Shown here piece by piece: positions 44,874-54,624 of a stretch of 64,000 nt of DNA (positions are counted from its first letter, which is position 1; each line of letters opens with the position of its first letter). A program made the position numbers and the translations under genes. Origin of the DNA: Bombella mellum. GTDB taxonomy: Bacteria; Pseudomonadota; Alphaproteobacteria; Acetobacterales; Acetobacteraceae. Under the pieces are notes generated by a model, which ran no database searches, was not told where the DNA came from, and saw only the letters and a program-made list of their open reading frames with translations. The stretch covers positions 372,001-436,000 of the forward strand of contig NZ_PDLY01000001.1 in NCBI RefSeq assembly GCF_014048465.1, given 5' to 3'.

Positions 44874-46733
44874 ATGACGACATCATTTCTCAAGACACGC
44901 TCTCTTGCCCGTCTGCCGGAAGGCAGGCAGGTTTCTGCCCCGGAAGGTGAGGCGGCTGCGCCCGTGGCCGCCCCCCGCTGGGACCTTTCCGACCTCTATG
45001 CCTCCCCGGAAGACCCGGCCATTGAGTCGGATTTCGTCCGGCTGGAGCATGTGGCCCGGACATTCGAAAACCGCTGGAAGGGTACGCTGGGCAAGGCCTC
45101 TCCGGCCGATCTGGCCCATGCCCTCCAGGGCTATGAGGTGATCGAGGAGGGGCTAGGGAAGATCGGCTCCTATTCCCAGCTTCTCTTTGCAGCCCACACG
45201 ACCGACCCCGCCTGTGGCCGTTTCGCCCAGAGCGTGCGGGAACGTCTGACCGCCATTTCAGCCTTTCTGCTGTTCTTCCCGCTGGAGCTGAACCGGCTGG
45301 ATGATGCAGCCCTTGAGAAAGGCTTCAGCGAGAATGCGGAGCTGGCCTCATGGAAACCTTATCTGCGGGACCTGCGGGTCTTCCGCCCCTATCAGCTTTC
45401 CGATGAGGTTGAGCGTGTCCTGATGGACATGGCCGTCTCTGGCCGGAATGCGTGGGTGCGGCTGTTTGACGAGACCATGGCCGGGCTGATGGTCTCCTTC
45501 GAGGGGAAAGAGCAGCCGCTGGGCGACGTGTTCAATTACATGACGGACAGCGACCGGAAAAAGCGGGAAGAGGCGGCCAGGGCCATCAGTGCCACGCTGG
45601 CAGCCAACAACAAGCTGCTGGTGGACATCACCAACACGCTGGCCAAGGACAAGGCCACGATCGACATCATGCGGGGCTATCCTCGTCCTGTCAGTGGCCG
45701 CAACCGGGCGAACATGGTGGAAGATGAGGTGGTGGACGCGCTGGTGGATGCCGTGCAGTCGTCCTTCTCCCGTCTCTCCCATCGTTATTACGGCATGAAG
45801 GCCCGCTGGCTGGGGCTGGAAAAGCTGGAACACTGGGACCGTAACGCCCCGCTGCCTGATGTGCAGGACAGGCGGCTGAGCTGGGATGAGGGCAAGGCGA
45901 TTGTCCAGCGTGCCTATCAGGATTTTGATGAGGAGATGGGCCGCCATGCCAGCACGTTCCTCAACAGCCCGTGGATCGATGCGGCAGCCGTACCGGGCAA
46001 GTCTTCCGGGGCGTTTGCCCATCCGGTCGTGCCCTCCGTGCATCCTTACCTGCTGATGAACTATCATGGCCGTCCCCGTGACGTCATGACGCTGGCCCAT
46101 GAGATGGGGCACGGCATCCATCAGATGCTGGCCGGGAAGAAGCAGGGCTATCTCCGTTCCGACACGCCGCTGACGCTGGCCGAGACGGCCTCCGTCTTCG
46201 GGGAGATGCTGACCTTCCAGTCCCTGCTGGATGCGGAGAGTGATCCGAAACGCCGTCATCATCTGCTGGCCTCCAAGGTGGAGGACATGCTGAACACGGT
46301 CGTGCGGCAGATCGCCTTCTACCAGTTCGAGGTGCAGGTGCATGATGAACGCCGTAGGGGCGAAATCCCTGCCGAGCGTCTTGGTGAAATCTGGCGGGAC
46401 GTGCAGACACGCAGCCTTGGCCCGGCCTTCAGCTTCACCCCGGATTATGACCTCTACTGGTCATACATTCCGCATTTCATCCACTCGCCCTTCTATGTGT
46501 ACGCCTATGCCTTTGGCGACTGTCTGGTGAATGCGCTTTATGGCGTGTATCAGGACAGCCCGGCAGGCTTTGCGGAAAAATACAAGGAGATGCTTGCCGC
46601 CGGTGGCACGTTGCGCCATCAGGAGCTGCTCGCACCGTTCGGGCTGAATGCCGGTGATCCGTCCTTCTGGAACCGTGGTCTGGATGTCATTTCCGGGCTG
46701 ATCGACCAGCTTGAGGCTGAACCGGCCGCATGA
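44874..46733 (+). CDS. pepF: Oligoendopeptidase F (M3 family)
   Basis: Cytoplasmic zinc metallopeptidase that degrades short peptides. The HEMGHGIHQ zinc motif lies near residue 405, with the third ligand Glu in LAETASVFGEML about 25 residues later. The preceding VHPYLLMNYHGRPRDVMTLA segment is typical of PepF. At 619 aa it matches the family. It stands alone between gltB and an ABC1-family kinase. No signal peptide is visible. Confidence 0.93.
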   Translation: MTTSFLKTRSLARLPEGRQVSAPEGEAAAPVAAPRWDLSDLYASPEDPAIESDFVRLEHVARTFENRWKGTLGKASPADLAHALQGYEVIEEGLGKIGSYSQLLFAAHTTDPACGRFAQSVRERLTAISAFLLFFPLELNRLDDAALEKGFSENAELASWKPYLRDLRVFRPYQLSDEVERVLMDMAVSGRNAWVRLFDETMAGLMVSFEGKEQPLGDVFNYMTDSDRKKREEAARAISATLAANNKLLVDITNTLAKDKATIDIMRGYPRPVSGRNRANMVEDEVVDALVDAVQSSFSRLSHRYYGMKARWLGLEKLEHWDRNAPLPDVQDRRLSWDEGKAIVQRAYQDFDEEMGRHASTFLNSPWIDAAAVPGKSSGAFAHPVVPSVHPYLLMNYHGRPRDVMTLAHEMGHGIHQMLAGKKQGYLRSDTPLTLAETASVFGEMLTFQSLLDAESDPKRRHHLLASKVEDMLNTVVRQIAFYQFEVQVHDERRRGEIPAERLGEIWRDVQTRSLGPAFSFTPDYDLYWSYIPHFIHSPFYVYAYAFGDCLVNALYGVYQDSPAGFAEKYKEMLAAGGTLRHQELLAPFGLNAGDPSFWNRGLDVISGLIDQLEAEPAA

Positions 46734-46805
46734 GGATGAAAGCCGGCCTGCATGCCATGCGGGCTGGCACACTGCCTGACAGGGCAACAGGTAAGGGTTG
46801 AGATC

Positions 46806-48164
46806 ATGGCACGTGAACGTGACATCGACAGGACGGGCTTTGTCGATAACATGCAGCGCATGTTCCGGGCCTCCAGCATGGTGGGGGGTGTTGCGGCCCG
46901 CATGGCCGGGCACAAGCTGGGCCTGCGGAGCAACACGACCACCCATGCGGAGGAGCTGCGGGCCGTTCTGGGCAACCTGAAAGGCCCGATGATGAAGGCT
47001 GCCCAGCTTCTCTCGACCATTCCCGGTGCCCTGCCTGATGACTATGCCGAGGAGCTGGCCCATCTCCAGGCCAATGCGCCGCCGATGGGATGGAATTTTG
47101 TCCAGCGGCGGATGAGGGCCGAGCTGGGGGCGGGGTGGGAATCCCGCTTCCGGTCTTTCAGCCATGAGGCCGTGGCGGCGGCGTCGCTGGGGCAGGTGCA
47201 TCGTGCGGCTCTGGCTGACGGACGTGAGGTGGCCTGCAAGCTGCAATATCCCGGCATGGCGGGAGCCATGGAGCAGGACCTCCGGCAGCTGAAGCGGGGT
47301 CTGGGCGTGTTCAGCCTCGTGGGCAATGCCATCCGGCAGGATGAGGTCTATGCCGAACTGGCCGAACGGATGCGGGAAGAGCTGGATTATACACGGGAGG
47401 CCAGCCACCTGCGGCTCTACAGGCTCATGCTGGCGGACGTGCCGGAAGTCACCGTGCCTGCTCCCGTACCCGGGCTGGTCACGGAACGGCTGCTGACGAT
47501 GGACTGGGTGGGGGGGCGCTCCATGAAGTCCGTGCTGGAGGAACAGCTCCCGCAGGAAGAGCGCAACGCCATTGCGGTTGCGCTGTTCAAGGCTTGGTAC
47601 AGGCCCGTCTATCATTATGGTGTCGTGCATGGTGACCCGCACATGGGCAATTTCACCGTGCGGCAGGATGGTGGGCTGAACCTGTTGGATTTCGGTTCCG
47701 TACGCATTTTCTCGCCCCGGTTTGTCGGTGGTGTTCTGTCTCTCTTCGATGCCCTGCGGGATGGCGATGAGGAACGGGCCTACGAGGCCTATCATGACTG
47801 GGGCTTCAGGGACATTTCACGGGAGCGGGCTGCCGTGCTCAATGAGTGGGCACGCTTCTTCTATCGTCCTCTCATGACGGATGAAATCTGCAACGTGGAA
47901 GAGAGCAACAACCCGCAGGAGGCCCGCCGGGTGCTGGAGCATGTCTATGACGGGCTGAAGCGCACGGGCGGCATCACTCTGCCACGGGAATTCGTCATGC
48001 TGGACCGCTCGGCCATCGGGCTGGGCAGTGCCTTCCTGCGGCTGGGAGCACGGGTGAACTGGCACCGGCTCTTCATGGAGCTGACGCAGGATTTCAATGT
48101 GGATGTTCTGGCGGCCCGGCAGAAGGATGCCCTGCGGAAGGCGCAGGTCCAGCCCGCCAGATGA
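46806..48164 (+). CDS. ABC1/AarF (UbiB/ADCK-like) atypical kinase family protein
   Basis: Member of the atypical kinase family linked to ubiquinone synthesis in bacteria and mitochondria. The Ala-rich loop AAASLGQVHRAAL replaces the P-loop; VACKLQYPGM holds the ATP-site Lys; VVHGDPHMGNF is the catalytic loop and LLDFGSVRIF the metal-binding DFG. The family KxGQ motif reads KAAQ (Lys64-Gln67), a form I associate with alphaproteobacterial members. Start ATG 46806 has AAGGGTTGAG before it; the frame extends to 46752. Length 452 aa. No membrane helix is evident. A ubiquinone role is inference. Confidence 0.88.
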   Translation: MARERDIDRTGFVDNMQRMFRASSMVGGVAARMAGHKLGLRSNTTTHAEELRAVLGNLKGPMMKAAQLLSTIPGALPDDYAEELAHLQANAPPMGWNFVQRRMRAELGAGWESRFRSFSHEAVAAASLGQVHRAALADGREVACKLQYPGMAGAMEQDLRQLKRGLGVFSLVGNAIRQDEVYAELAERMREELDYTREASHLRLYRLMLADVPEVTVPAPVPGLVTERLLTMDWVGGRSMKSVLEEQLPQEERNAIAVALFKAWYRPVYHYGVVHGDPHMGNFTVRQDGGLNLLDFGSVRIFSPRFVGGVLSLFDALRDGDEERAYEAYHDWGFRDISRERAAVLNEWARFFYRPLMTDEICNVEESNNPQEARRVLEHVYDGLKRTGGITLPREFVMLDRSAIGLGSAFLRLGARVNWHRLFMELTQDFNVDVLAARQKDALRKAQVQPAR

Positions 48165-48165
48165 A

Positions 48166-48205
48166 GGCAAGGCCGGACGGGTGAGCATACCGGTCCGGCC
48201 TTGCC
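48166..48205. terminator. Strong hairpin between convergent genes
   Basis: GGCAAGGCCGGAC at 48166-48178 is an exact inverted match of GTCCGGCCTTGCC at 48193-48205, a 13-base perfect stem with a 14-base loop. It starts immediately after the stop of the ABC1-family gene and ends 22 bases before the stop of the convergent hypothetical gene. There is no T run on either side, so its action is probably structural or Rho-dependent. Confidence 0.6.
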
Positions 48206-48227
48206 TGTCAGGATGGGCAGGGAACTG

Positions 48228-48584
48228 TCAGCGGAAGAATTTGCTCAGCAGGTTGCCGCCGATTTCCTGGATCACGTCCTGCTGGAGGGCCTTGCCGAAG
48301 CTGGCGAAGCCGCTGCTCTGCTCACCGGAGCTTTCGCCCCCATTTTTCTCGCCGAGATGGCTCACCAGACCGGCCAGCTGGCCGACGAGGTCTCCGGCAT
48401 GGCCTTGGCCATTCTGGAAGATGGAGGAAATCTGCTGGAGGCTCGCAGCCCATTCCCCAGCCTGCGTGTCGCCATTCTGCGAGGCGTCCTGCATCTGGCC
48501 GATCAGCCGGTCAATCAGCTGGAAGGCCTGCTGCGCCGTGTTGCGGAACTGCGTGTAGCTCTGCTCGATCTGTTCGATATCCAT
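48228..48584 (-). CDS. Hypothetical helical protein
   Basis: A 118-residue protein I do not recognise. It is Gln-rich and predicted helical through residues 1-80 (MDIEQIEQSYTQFRNTAQQA, then repeated Ile/Leu heptads), followed by a Gly/Ser/Glu-rich flexible segment (about 75-92) and a short C-terminal helix ending in KFFR. No signal peptide or membrane helix. AAGG lies about ten bases before ATG 48584, and its third codon positions follow the genome's GC pattern. It is convergent with the ABC1-family kinase and divergent from uvrB. Confidence 0.6.
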   Translation of the reverse strand: MDIEQIEQSYTQFRNTAQQAFQLIDRLIGQMQDASQNGDTQAGEWAASLQQISSIFQNGQGHAGDLVGQLAGLVSHLGEKNGGESSGEQSSGFASFGKALQQDVIQEIGGNLLSKFFR

Positions 48585-48765
48585 AAGGTTCTGACCTTTT
48601 TGTGGAAGTGGAGCCTCAATGGGCAGTCAAGAGGCAGACCAATGGTAAACAACCTCCCAAAAACTGCCAGTCTTTTTATGAGGAACAGGCAGTGAGGGGA
48701 AGAGGGTGCATTTATTCCAGTAAAGGCATCTTGTGGCAGCGGACAGATGTGCCCATTTAGGGGCA

Positions 48766-50883
48766 ATGACAGTCTCTTCGTCGTCCCGCAGAAAGAAAAA
48801 ACCTGTCGCACCCCGCCAGACGGATTTTTTCCCTGAAAAACAGCCCGCCAAACCGAAGATCAACCGGTTTGTCGTGAAGTCCGATTACGAACCCTCCGGG
48901 GACCAGCCGCAGGCCATCGCCGCCCTGCTGGACGGGCTGAAGGCTGGGGAGCGGGACCAGGTGCTGATGGGCGTGACGGGGTCGGGCAAGACCTTCACCA
49001 TGGCCAAGGTGATTGAGGCGGCGCAGCGGCCCACGCTCATCATGGCTCCCAACAAGACACTGGCGGCCCAGCTCTATAGTGAGATGAAACAGTTCTTCCC
49101 CGACAATGCGGTGGAATATTTCGTTTCCTACTATGATTACTATCAGCCGGAAGCCTATGTGCCCCGCTCGGATACCTTCATCGAGAAGGACAGCCAGCGC
49201 AATGAGCGCATCGACCGGATGCGCCATGCTGCCACGCAGGCCCTGCTGGAAAGGAACGATGTCATCATCGTGGCCTCCGTGTCCTGCATTTATGGTATCG
49301 GCTCGCCCGAATCTTATGCCCGCATGAAAATCCGCCTCGTGCCGGGGGAGATCATCGACCGGGACGATCTGATCCGCCATCTGGTGGAGCTGCAATATCA
49401 GCGGAATGATCTGGCCTTCGAGCGTGGGTCATTCCGGGTGCGGGGGGAGCAGGTGGACATTTTCCCCATCCAGAACGAGGATAGGGCGTGGCGTGTCATG
49501 CTCTTCGGGGATGAGGTGGAGAGCATCACCGAATTCGACCCGCTGACGGGGGAGAAGACGGCTGATCTTGAAGAGGTCAGCCTCTATGCCAGCTCCCATT
49601 ATGTGACGCCCCGCCCTACGCTCAATCAGGCGATGGTCAGCATCAAGGATGAACTGCAGGACCGCATCCAGTATTTCAGGGACAAGGGAAAGCCGCTGGA
49701 GGAAGAACGCATCCTCCAGCGGACCAATTTTGATCTTGAGATGCTGGAAACGACAGGCGTCTGCAAGGGGATTGAGAACTACTCCCGCTATCTTTCAGGT
49801 CGCCGTCCCGGTGATCCGCCGCCAACCCTCTTTGAATATCTGCCGGAAGATGCCCTGCTGATCGTGGATGAAAGCCATGTCGGCGTGCCCCAGATTGGCG
49901 GGATGGAACGGGGGGACCGTGCCCGCAAGGAAACGCTGGCAGATTTTGGGTTCCGTCTTCCCTCCTGTCTGGATAACCGGCCCCTGTCTTTTTCGGAGTG
50001 GGATGCCTTCCGGCCGCAGAGCATCTTCGTGTCCGCCACGCCGGGGCCGTGGGAGATGGAACAGACGGAAGGCGTGTTTGCCGAGCAGATCATCCGTCCG
50101 ACCGGCCTGACAGACCCCATCACTATCATCCGACCCGTGGAAGGGCAGGTGGACGACCTGCTGCATGAGGCCAGGGCGACCATTGCCGAGAATGGCCGTG
50201 TCCTCGTCACGACCCTGACCAAGCGCATGGCTGAGGACCTGACGGAATATCTTTCCGAACATGGCGTGAAGGTGCGGTATCTCCATTCCGACATTGATAC
50301 GCTGGAGCGCATGGAGATCATCCGGGACCTGCGGCTGGGAGCCTTTGATGTTCTCGTGGGCATCAACCTGCTGCGGGAAGGGCTGGATATTCCCGAATGT
50401 GCCCTTGTGGCGATTCTCGATGCGGACAAGGAAGGATTCCTGCGGTCCCGTACCTCTCTGGTGCAGACGATCGGCCGTGCGGCCCGTAACGTGAATGGCC
50501 GTGTCCTGCTCTATGCGGACAAGGAAACGGACAGCCTGCGCTACGCCATCGAGGAAACGGCCCGCCGCCGGGAAAAGCAGATGGCCTGGAACGAGGCGCA
50601 CGGCATCACGCCGCAGACGGTCCGCAGCCGCATCAGCGACACGCTCTTTCAGGAAGAGCTGGCGGGCAAGGAAGCTCCGCCGGAGTCTGATCCGCAGCTC
50701 ACCATTGACGATCTGCGCAAGAAAATGCGTGAAGCGGCGGCAGAGCTGGACTTTGAGCAGGCTGCCGCCCTGCGGGATGAGATCCACCGGCGGGAGGCCA
50801 GTGACATTGGCCTCATCGCTCCACCTCCGGCAGCTTCGCAGGCCAGACAACGCAAGACGACCAGACGGAAAAAGAAGGACTGA
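48766..50883 (+). CDS. uvrB: Excinuclease ABC subunit B
   Basis: Damage-verifying helicase-like subunit of nucleotide excision repair. Walker [14 protein letters not shown] lies near residue 65. The beta-hairpin that probes DNA includes [12 protein letters not shown] near 115. DEAD-like VDESHV is near 365, and helicase motifs V/VI are seen in [12 protein letters not shown] and TIGRAARN. The C-terminal UVR domain, [20 protein letters not shown], is present. ATG 48766 has AGGGG upstream and gives 705 aa; GTG 48733 is an alternative. No SOS box was evident in the preceding 180 bases. Confidence 0.96.
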   Translation: MTVSSSSRRKKKPVAPRQTDFFPEKQPAKPKINRFVVKSDYEPSGDQPQAIAALLDGLKAGERDQVLMGVTGSGKTFTMAKVIEAAQRPTLIMAPNKTLAAQLYSEMKQFFPDNAVEYFVSYYDYYQPEAYVPRSDTFIEKDSQRNERIDRMRHAATQALLERNDVIIVASVSCIYGIGSPESYARMKIRLVPGEIIDRDDLIRHLVELQYQRNDLAFERGSFRVRGEQVDIFPIQNEDRAWRVMLFGDEVESITEFDPLTGEKTADLEEVSLYASSHYVTPRPTLNQAMVSIKDELQDRIQYFRDKGKPLEEERILQRTNFDLEMLETTGVCKGIENYSRYLSGRRPGDPPPTLFEYLPEDALLIVDESHVGVPQIGGMERGDRARKETLADFGFRLPSCLDNRPLSFSEWDAFRPQSIFVSATPGPWEMEQTEGVFAEQIIRPTGLTDPITIIRPVEGQVDDLLHEARATIAENGRVLVTTLTKRMAEDLTEYLSEHGVKVRYLHSDIDTLERMEIIRDLRLGAFDVLVGINLLREGLDIPECALVAILDADKEGFLRSRTSLVQTIGRAARNVNGRVLLYADKETDSLRYAIEETARRREKQMAWNEAHGITPQTVRSRISDTLFQEELAGKEAPPESDPQLTIDDLRKKMREAAAELDFEQAAALRDEIHRREASDIGLIAPPPAASQARQRKTTRRKKKD

Positions 50884-50885
50884 CC

Positions 50886-51794
50886 ATGCTGGAACTCAAG
50901 AGAGACGGGCAGAGCCTGACCATCCTGCCGGAGACGGGAGCTGCCCTTGGCCAGTGGCAGGTGCACGGGCATGACATGTTCCGTCCGGTCGCCAATCCGG
51001 CCCTGCGGAACCAGAAGGGCGTGGCCGTGGGGGCCTATCCTCTGCTGCCCTATGTCAACAGGATTGCTGACGGGCATTTTGCCTTTGGGGGGGAAGAGCA
51101 CAGGCTGCTCCCCAACATGGAGGGCTGCCCGCATCCCATCCATGGCAATGGCTGGGAGCATGAATGGCAGGTGACGCACAGGGCGGACAGTCACGCCATC
51201 CTGACCTTCGATCACACGCCTTCTGATGATGGGGCTGGTCGGGGGGAGTGGCCCTATGCCTATCGGGCCGTCATGTCCTACGAGCTGCGGGCGGACGGGC
51301 TGCATGTCTCCATCGTGATCCGGAACAGCGATACGGTCGATCAGCCGGTCGGTCTGGGGTTCCATCCTTTCTTCCATGCGGAGGCTGGCTCCCGTCTGAA
51401 ATTCGCGGCGGACTCGGTCTGGTTGACGGACGGTCACGGCCTGCCGACCGAAAAAAAGGTTTGCGAAGGTGAGTGGGATTTTTCGAAAGGACAGGCCCTT
51501 GAGGAGCTGAGGCTGGATAACGGGTTTGTCGGATTTGCCGGTCAGGCCCGGCTGGAGCAGCCCGGTGGCCTGCCGGGCCTGACGGTGGAGGCGGACCGGA
51601 TTTTCTCGCATCTGGTGGTCTTCTCCCAGCCGGAGGAGGGCTATGTGGCCATCGAGCCGGTCACGAGCATGACGGACGCCATCAACAGACCGGAGGTTGC
51701 CGGACGTGGCGTGCATGTGCTGGCACCGGGGCAGAGCCTTGGCGGCATGATCCGCTTTCGTGCCGATGCCTCACGTCGCCCGGCGGAAGGCTGA
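50886..51794 (+). CDS. Aldose 1-epimerase (galactose mutarotase family)
   Basis: Interconverts alpha and beta anomers of aldoses, or a related hexose-6-phosphate epimerase. The beta-supersandwich family is indicated by GAYPLLPYVNRIADGHF near residue 55, the His motif PHPIHGNGWEHEW near 82-94, the second catalytic His in VGLGFHPFFHAEAG, and EPVTSMTDAINRP, which holds a conserved acidic position. Length 302 aa. It starts two bases after the uvrB stop, suggesting cotranscription with uvrB and greB though functions differ. Confidence 0.88.
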   Translation: MLELKRDGQSLTILPETGAALGQWQVHGHDMFRPVANPALRNQKGVAVGAYPLLPYVNRIADGHFAFGGEEHRLLPNMEGCPHPIHGNGWEHEWQVTHRADSHAILTFDHTPSDDGAGRGEWPYAYRAVMSYELRADGLHVSIVIRNSDTVDQPVGLGFHPFFHAEAGSRLKFAADSVWLTDGHGLPTEKKVCEGEWDFSKGQALEELRLDNGFVGFAGQARLEQPGGLPGLTVEADRIFSHLVVFSQPEEGYVAIEPVTSMTDAINRPEVAGRGVHVLAPGQSLGGMIRFRADASRRPAEG

Positions 51795-51800
51795 CGCCGG

Positions 51801-52301
51801 ATGGCTGCCGAGAAGATTGCCCTGCACCGTTATCTTTCCCCACAGGGTGCGGCCCGGATGCGGGCGGAGCTGAAGGAGCTGACCCAGAAGGAGCGGCCGC
51901 AGGTCGTGGAGGTCGTCTCATGGGCGGCGAGTAATGGCGACCGTTCGGAGAATGCGGACTATCAGTATGGCAAACGCCGCCTGCGGGAGATTGACCGGCG
52001 CATCCGCTTCCTGACGAAACGGCTGGATCAGGCCGTGATCGTCGATCCGGCAGCCCAGGCCAACCGGAACCGTGTCTTCTTCGGGGCCACCGTCTGCTAT
52101 GCGGATGAGGAGGACCGTCGCTATACCGTGACGATCCTTGGCGTGGATGAGGCCCGGCTGGAGCATGGGGAGGTCAGCCTGCAGGCTCCGGTGGCCCGTG
52201 CTCTCATGAAAGCTGCCGTGCATGATGAGGTCACCATGCAGACACCATCCGGCCCCGTCCTTGTGGAAGTGCTGTCCATCGCCTATCCGGCCCCGGCCTG
52301 A
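51801..52301 (+). CDS. greB: Transcription elongation factor GreB
   Basis: Stimulates RNA polymerase to cleave backtracked RNA. The N-terminal coiled coil contains the family signature [20 protein letters not shown] with acidic tip residues (Asp, Glu). The C-terminal FKBP-like domain runs from about residue 85. The [18 protein letters not shown] wording is GreB rather than GreA. Length 166 aa. Six bases separate it from galM-like and 59 from gshB. Confidence 0.9.
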   Translation: MAAEKIALHRYLSPQGAARMRAELKELTQKERPQVVEVVSWAASNGDRSENADYQYGKRRLREIDRRIRFLTKRLDQAVIVDPAAQANRNRVFFGATVCYADEEDRRYTVTILGVDEARLEHGEVSLQAPVARALMKAAVHDEVTMQTPSGPVLVEVLSIAYPAPA

Positions 52302-52360
52302 TATGGTGGGGTCCTGAAAGAAACCGTTCGGTCCTGAACTGCTTTTGCGGAGTTATTCTT

Positions 52361-53347
52361 ATGGTCCAGTCCTCTTCCTCCCGGCGGCGTGTTGCCGTGC
52401 AGATGGACCCGCTGGAAGACATCAACATTGACGGTGATTCCACCTTCGCCCTGATGCTGGAAGCCCAGCGTCGGGGGCACGAGCTGCATGTCTATCACCC
52501 CACCACCCTGTCCCTGCTGGAAGGGAAGGGCACGGCGGGCCGTCTCCAGGCCCGGAGCCGCAGGGTGACCGTGCAGCGGAAGAAGGGCGATCACGCCGCC
52601 TTTGGTCCGGAGGAGGTTCTGGACATCGGTTCATGTGATGTCGTGCTCATGCGCCAGGACCCGCCTTTCGACATGGGCTACATCACGGCGACCCACATGC
52701 TGGAGCATGTTCATGGCACGGGCGAGGGGCAGGCCCTCGTGGTGAATGACCCGGTGTCCGTACGCAATGCACCGGAGAAGCTGCTGGTCACGCATTTTCC
52801 CCAGCTCATGCCGCCAACGCTGGTGACGTGGGACCGGGAGGCGATCGTGGCCTTCCGGCAGAAGCACAGGGACATCATCCTGAAGCCGCTTTATGGCAAT
52901 GGCGGAGCGGGCATTTTCCGGGTGAAGGAGGATGACGAGAATTTCTCTTCCCTGCTGGAGATGCACTTCTCCCGCTCCCGTGAACCGCTGATGGTGCAGC
53001 GTTACGAGCCTGCCGTGCGGCTGGGGGACAAGCGCATCATACTTGTGGATGGCGAGCCGATCGGGGCGATCAACCGTGTTCCCGCACAGGGCGATGCCCG
53101 CTCCAACATGCATGTCGGCGGCCGTGCTGAGCGTGTGGAGCTGACGGACCGGGACAGGGAAATCTGCCGGACCATCGGCCCGTACCTGAAGGAACATGGC
53201 CTCATTTTCACGGGGATTGACGTGATCGGGAACTGGCTGACGGAGATCAACGTCACCTCCCCGACGGGCCTTCAGGAACTGGACCGTTTTGACGGCATCA
53301 ACAGTGCCGGGATGATCTGGGACTGCATCGAGGCCCGTCTCTCCTGA
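52361..53347 (+). CDS. gshB: Glutathione synthetase
   Basis: ATP-grasp ligase joining gamma-glutamylcysteine and glycine. [15 protein letters not shown] near residue 15 is the GshB N-terminus, [18 protein letters not shown] near 170-187 the ATP lid, and [19 protein letters not shown] near 285 the catalytic metal and glycine-site region. Length 328 aa. It supports the glyoxalase in the same window by supplying glutathione. It is convergent with a small membrane-protein gene, 55 bases apart. Confidence 0.95.
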   Translation: MVQSSSSRRRVAVQMDPLEDINIDGDSTFALMLEAQRRGHELHVYHPTTLSLLEGKGTAGRLQARSRRVTVQRKKGDHAAFGPEEVLDIGSCDVVLMRQDPPFDMGYITATHMLEHVHGTGEGQALVVNDPVSVRNAPEKLLVTHFPQLMPPTLVTWDREAIVAFRQKHRDIILKPLYGNGGAGIFRVKEDDENFSSLLEMHFSRSREPLMVQRYEPAVRLGDKRIILVDGEPIGAINRVPAQGDARSNMHVGGRAERVELTDRDREICRTIGPYLKEHGLIFTGIDVIGNWLTEINVTSPTGLQELDRFDGINSAGMIWDCIEARLS

Positions 53348-53402
53348 CAGGTCGGAGACGGTGAGGGGGCGGCGTGCCGCTTCTCTCCGCTGCCAGGGCA
53401 GG

Positions 53403-53720
53403 TCAGTGACCGTGGCCTGATTTTCCTTCCTCACCGGAGGGTTTTTCCGATGGAGAGGAGGGGTGTTCTTCAGGGGATGAGGTGTCCGTTCCGGCTGTCT
53501 CATCCTCTTCCCTTTTGGGGGAAGGATACAGGTTCTCACGGAAGGGGATGGGCGTGCCGTCCGGGAAATAACCGTTGTCTATTTTCATGTTTTTCGGCCG
53601 CCTGTCCCGGGTAAAACGGTTGATGAGCCAAGGGAAGAGCCGGTCCTTGTAATAGACGACATACAGTGCTCCCCAGAAGAACAGGCAGAGAAGGAGCAGT
53701 ATGAGATCAAGATGTTTCAT
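53403..53720 (-). CDS. Hypothetical single-pass membrane protein
   Basis: A 105-residue protein from ATG 53720, with AGGATT upstream; an in-frame GTG lies at 53723. One N-terminal membrane helix (residues about 4-24, HLDLILLLLCLFFWGALYVV) is followed by a basic stretch and a long polar tail dominated by Ser, Pro, Glu and Gly, ending GKSGHGH. I do not recognise it. The composition suggests a membrane-anchored flexible tail. Its gene faces gshB and diverges from the methyltransferase gene. Confidence 0.55.
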   Translation of the reverse strand: MKHLDLILLLLCLFFWGALYVVYYKDRLFPWLINRFTRDRRPKNMKIDNGYFPDGTPIPFRENLYPSPKREEDETAGTDTSSPEEHPSSPSEKPSGEEGKSGHGH

Positions 53721-53903
53721 CACATAATCCTGATATGAGTTCTGGTTCTGTATATGACAGGTAAACCAAATTTTTTCGCATAATATCGTCCGGATACCTT
53801 GTCAGCCAAGGGCGTTGGGAGGCAAGAAAGGGCGGACTGATCCGTATCAGTGGCGATAATGCTCCCCGCTTTGTTGGGGGCAGACAGTTGAGGCTGCATT
53901 TTC

Positions 53904-54560
53904 ATGGTGTCTTCCCTTAAACCCCGTTCTTCTCTTGATGCTGATAGCGTGCGTGAGGCCTATCGCCGTTGGGCACGAATGTATGACAAGGTTTTTGGTG
54001 GTGTCTCCGCTTTCGGACGGCGGCGGGCCGTGGCGGCTGTCAATGCCCTGCCGGGGGAGCGTGTGCTAGAGGTTGGTGTCGGTACGGGGCTGGCCCTGCC
54101 TTCCTATGGAGCGGACAAGCGCATAACCGGAATCGATCTTTCCGAGGACATGCTGGCCCTTGCCCGGGAACGCGTGAAGCGTGATGGCCTGCGTAACATA
54201 GATGAACTTATGGTGATGGACGCCGAGCATACCAGCTTCGCTGATGACAGTTTCGACATCGCCGTCGGCATGTTCGTGGCGTCTGTCGTGCCTAACCCGG
54301 ACTTGCTGCTGGCGGAGCTGAAACGGGTCGTCCGGCCGGGGGGACACATCCTTTTCGTCAATCATTTCCTTGCGACAGGGGGCGTCCGGCTGAAGGTGGA
54401 GAAGGTCATGGCCCGGGCCTCCCGTGCGCTGGGCTGGCACCCTGACTTTGCCATTGAATCCCTTCTGCCGCCGGAAGACATGGCCCGGGCGACCATCACG
54501 CCCGTTCCGCCAGCCGGGCTGTTCACCCTCGTGACATTGCCTCATGAGGGGACTAAGTAG
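53904..54560 (+). CDS. Class I SAM-dependent methyltransferase, PmtA-like
   Basis: Probable phosphatidylethanolamine N-methyltransferase of the Rhodobacter PmtA type. The opening VREAYRRWARMYDKVFGGVS matches that group, motif I is VLEVGVGTGLAL near residue 51, and TGIDLSEDML follows as motif II. The HILFVNHFL segment near 145 is also typical. Length 218 aa, with no membrane helix (soluble or peripheral). GAGG lies about ten bases before ATG 53904. Assignment to phosphatidylcholine synthesis is family-based; a ubiquinone-type methyltransferase is less likely. Confidence 0.72.
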   Translation: MVSSLKPRSSLDADSVREAYRRWARMYDKVFGGVSAFGRRRAVAAVNALPGERVLEVGVGTGLALPSYGADKRITGIDLSEDMLALARERVKRDGLRNIDELMVMDAEHTSFADDSFDIAVGMFVASVVPNPDLLLAELKRVVRPGGHILFVNHFLATGGVRLKVEKVMARASRALGWHPDFAIESLLPPEDMARATITPVPPAGLFTLVTLPHEGTK

Positions 54561-54624
54561 GAAGCATCACCCGCTCCCGTGACGGAGCGGACGTTTCATT
54601 GTTGTAACAGGCTGGCGGAATAGC

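Noticed and set aside
48201-48695. A 164-codon + strand frame across the hypothetical gene and the uvrB leader
   Set aside because: It looks protein-like but lacks a ribosome site and runs antisense to a frame with a good ribosome site and the expected GC-rich third positions.
53720-53905. A 61-codon minus-strand frame upstream of the small membrane protein
   Set aside because: It occupies the shared promoter region of two divergent genes, lacks a ribosome site and shows no family features.
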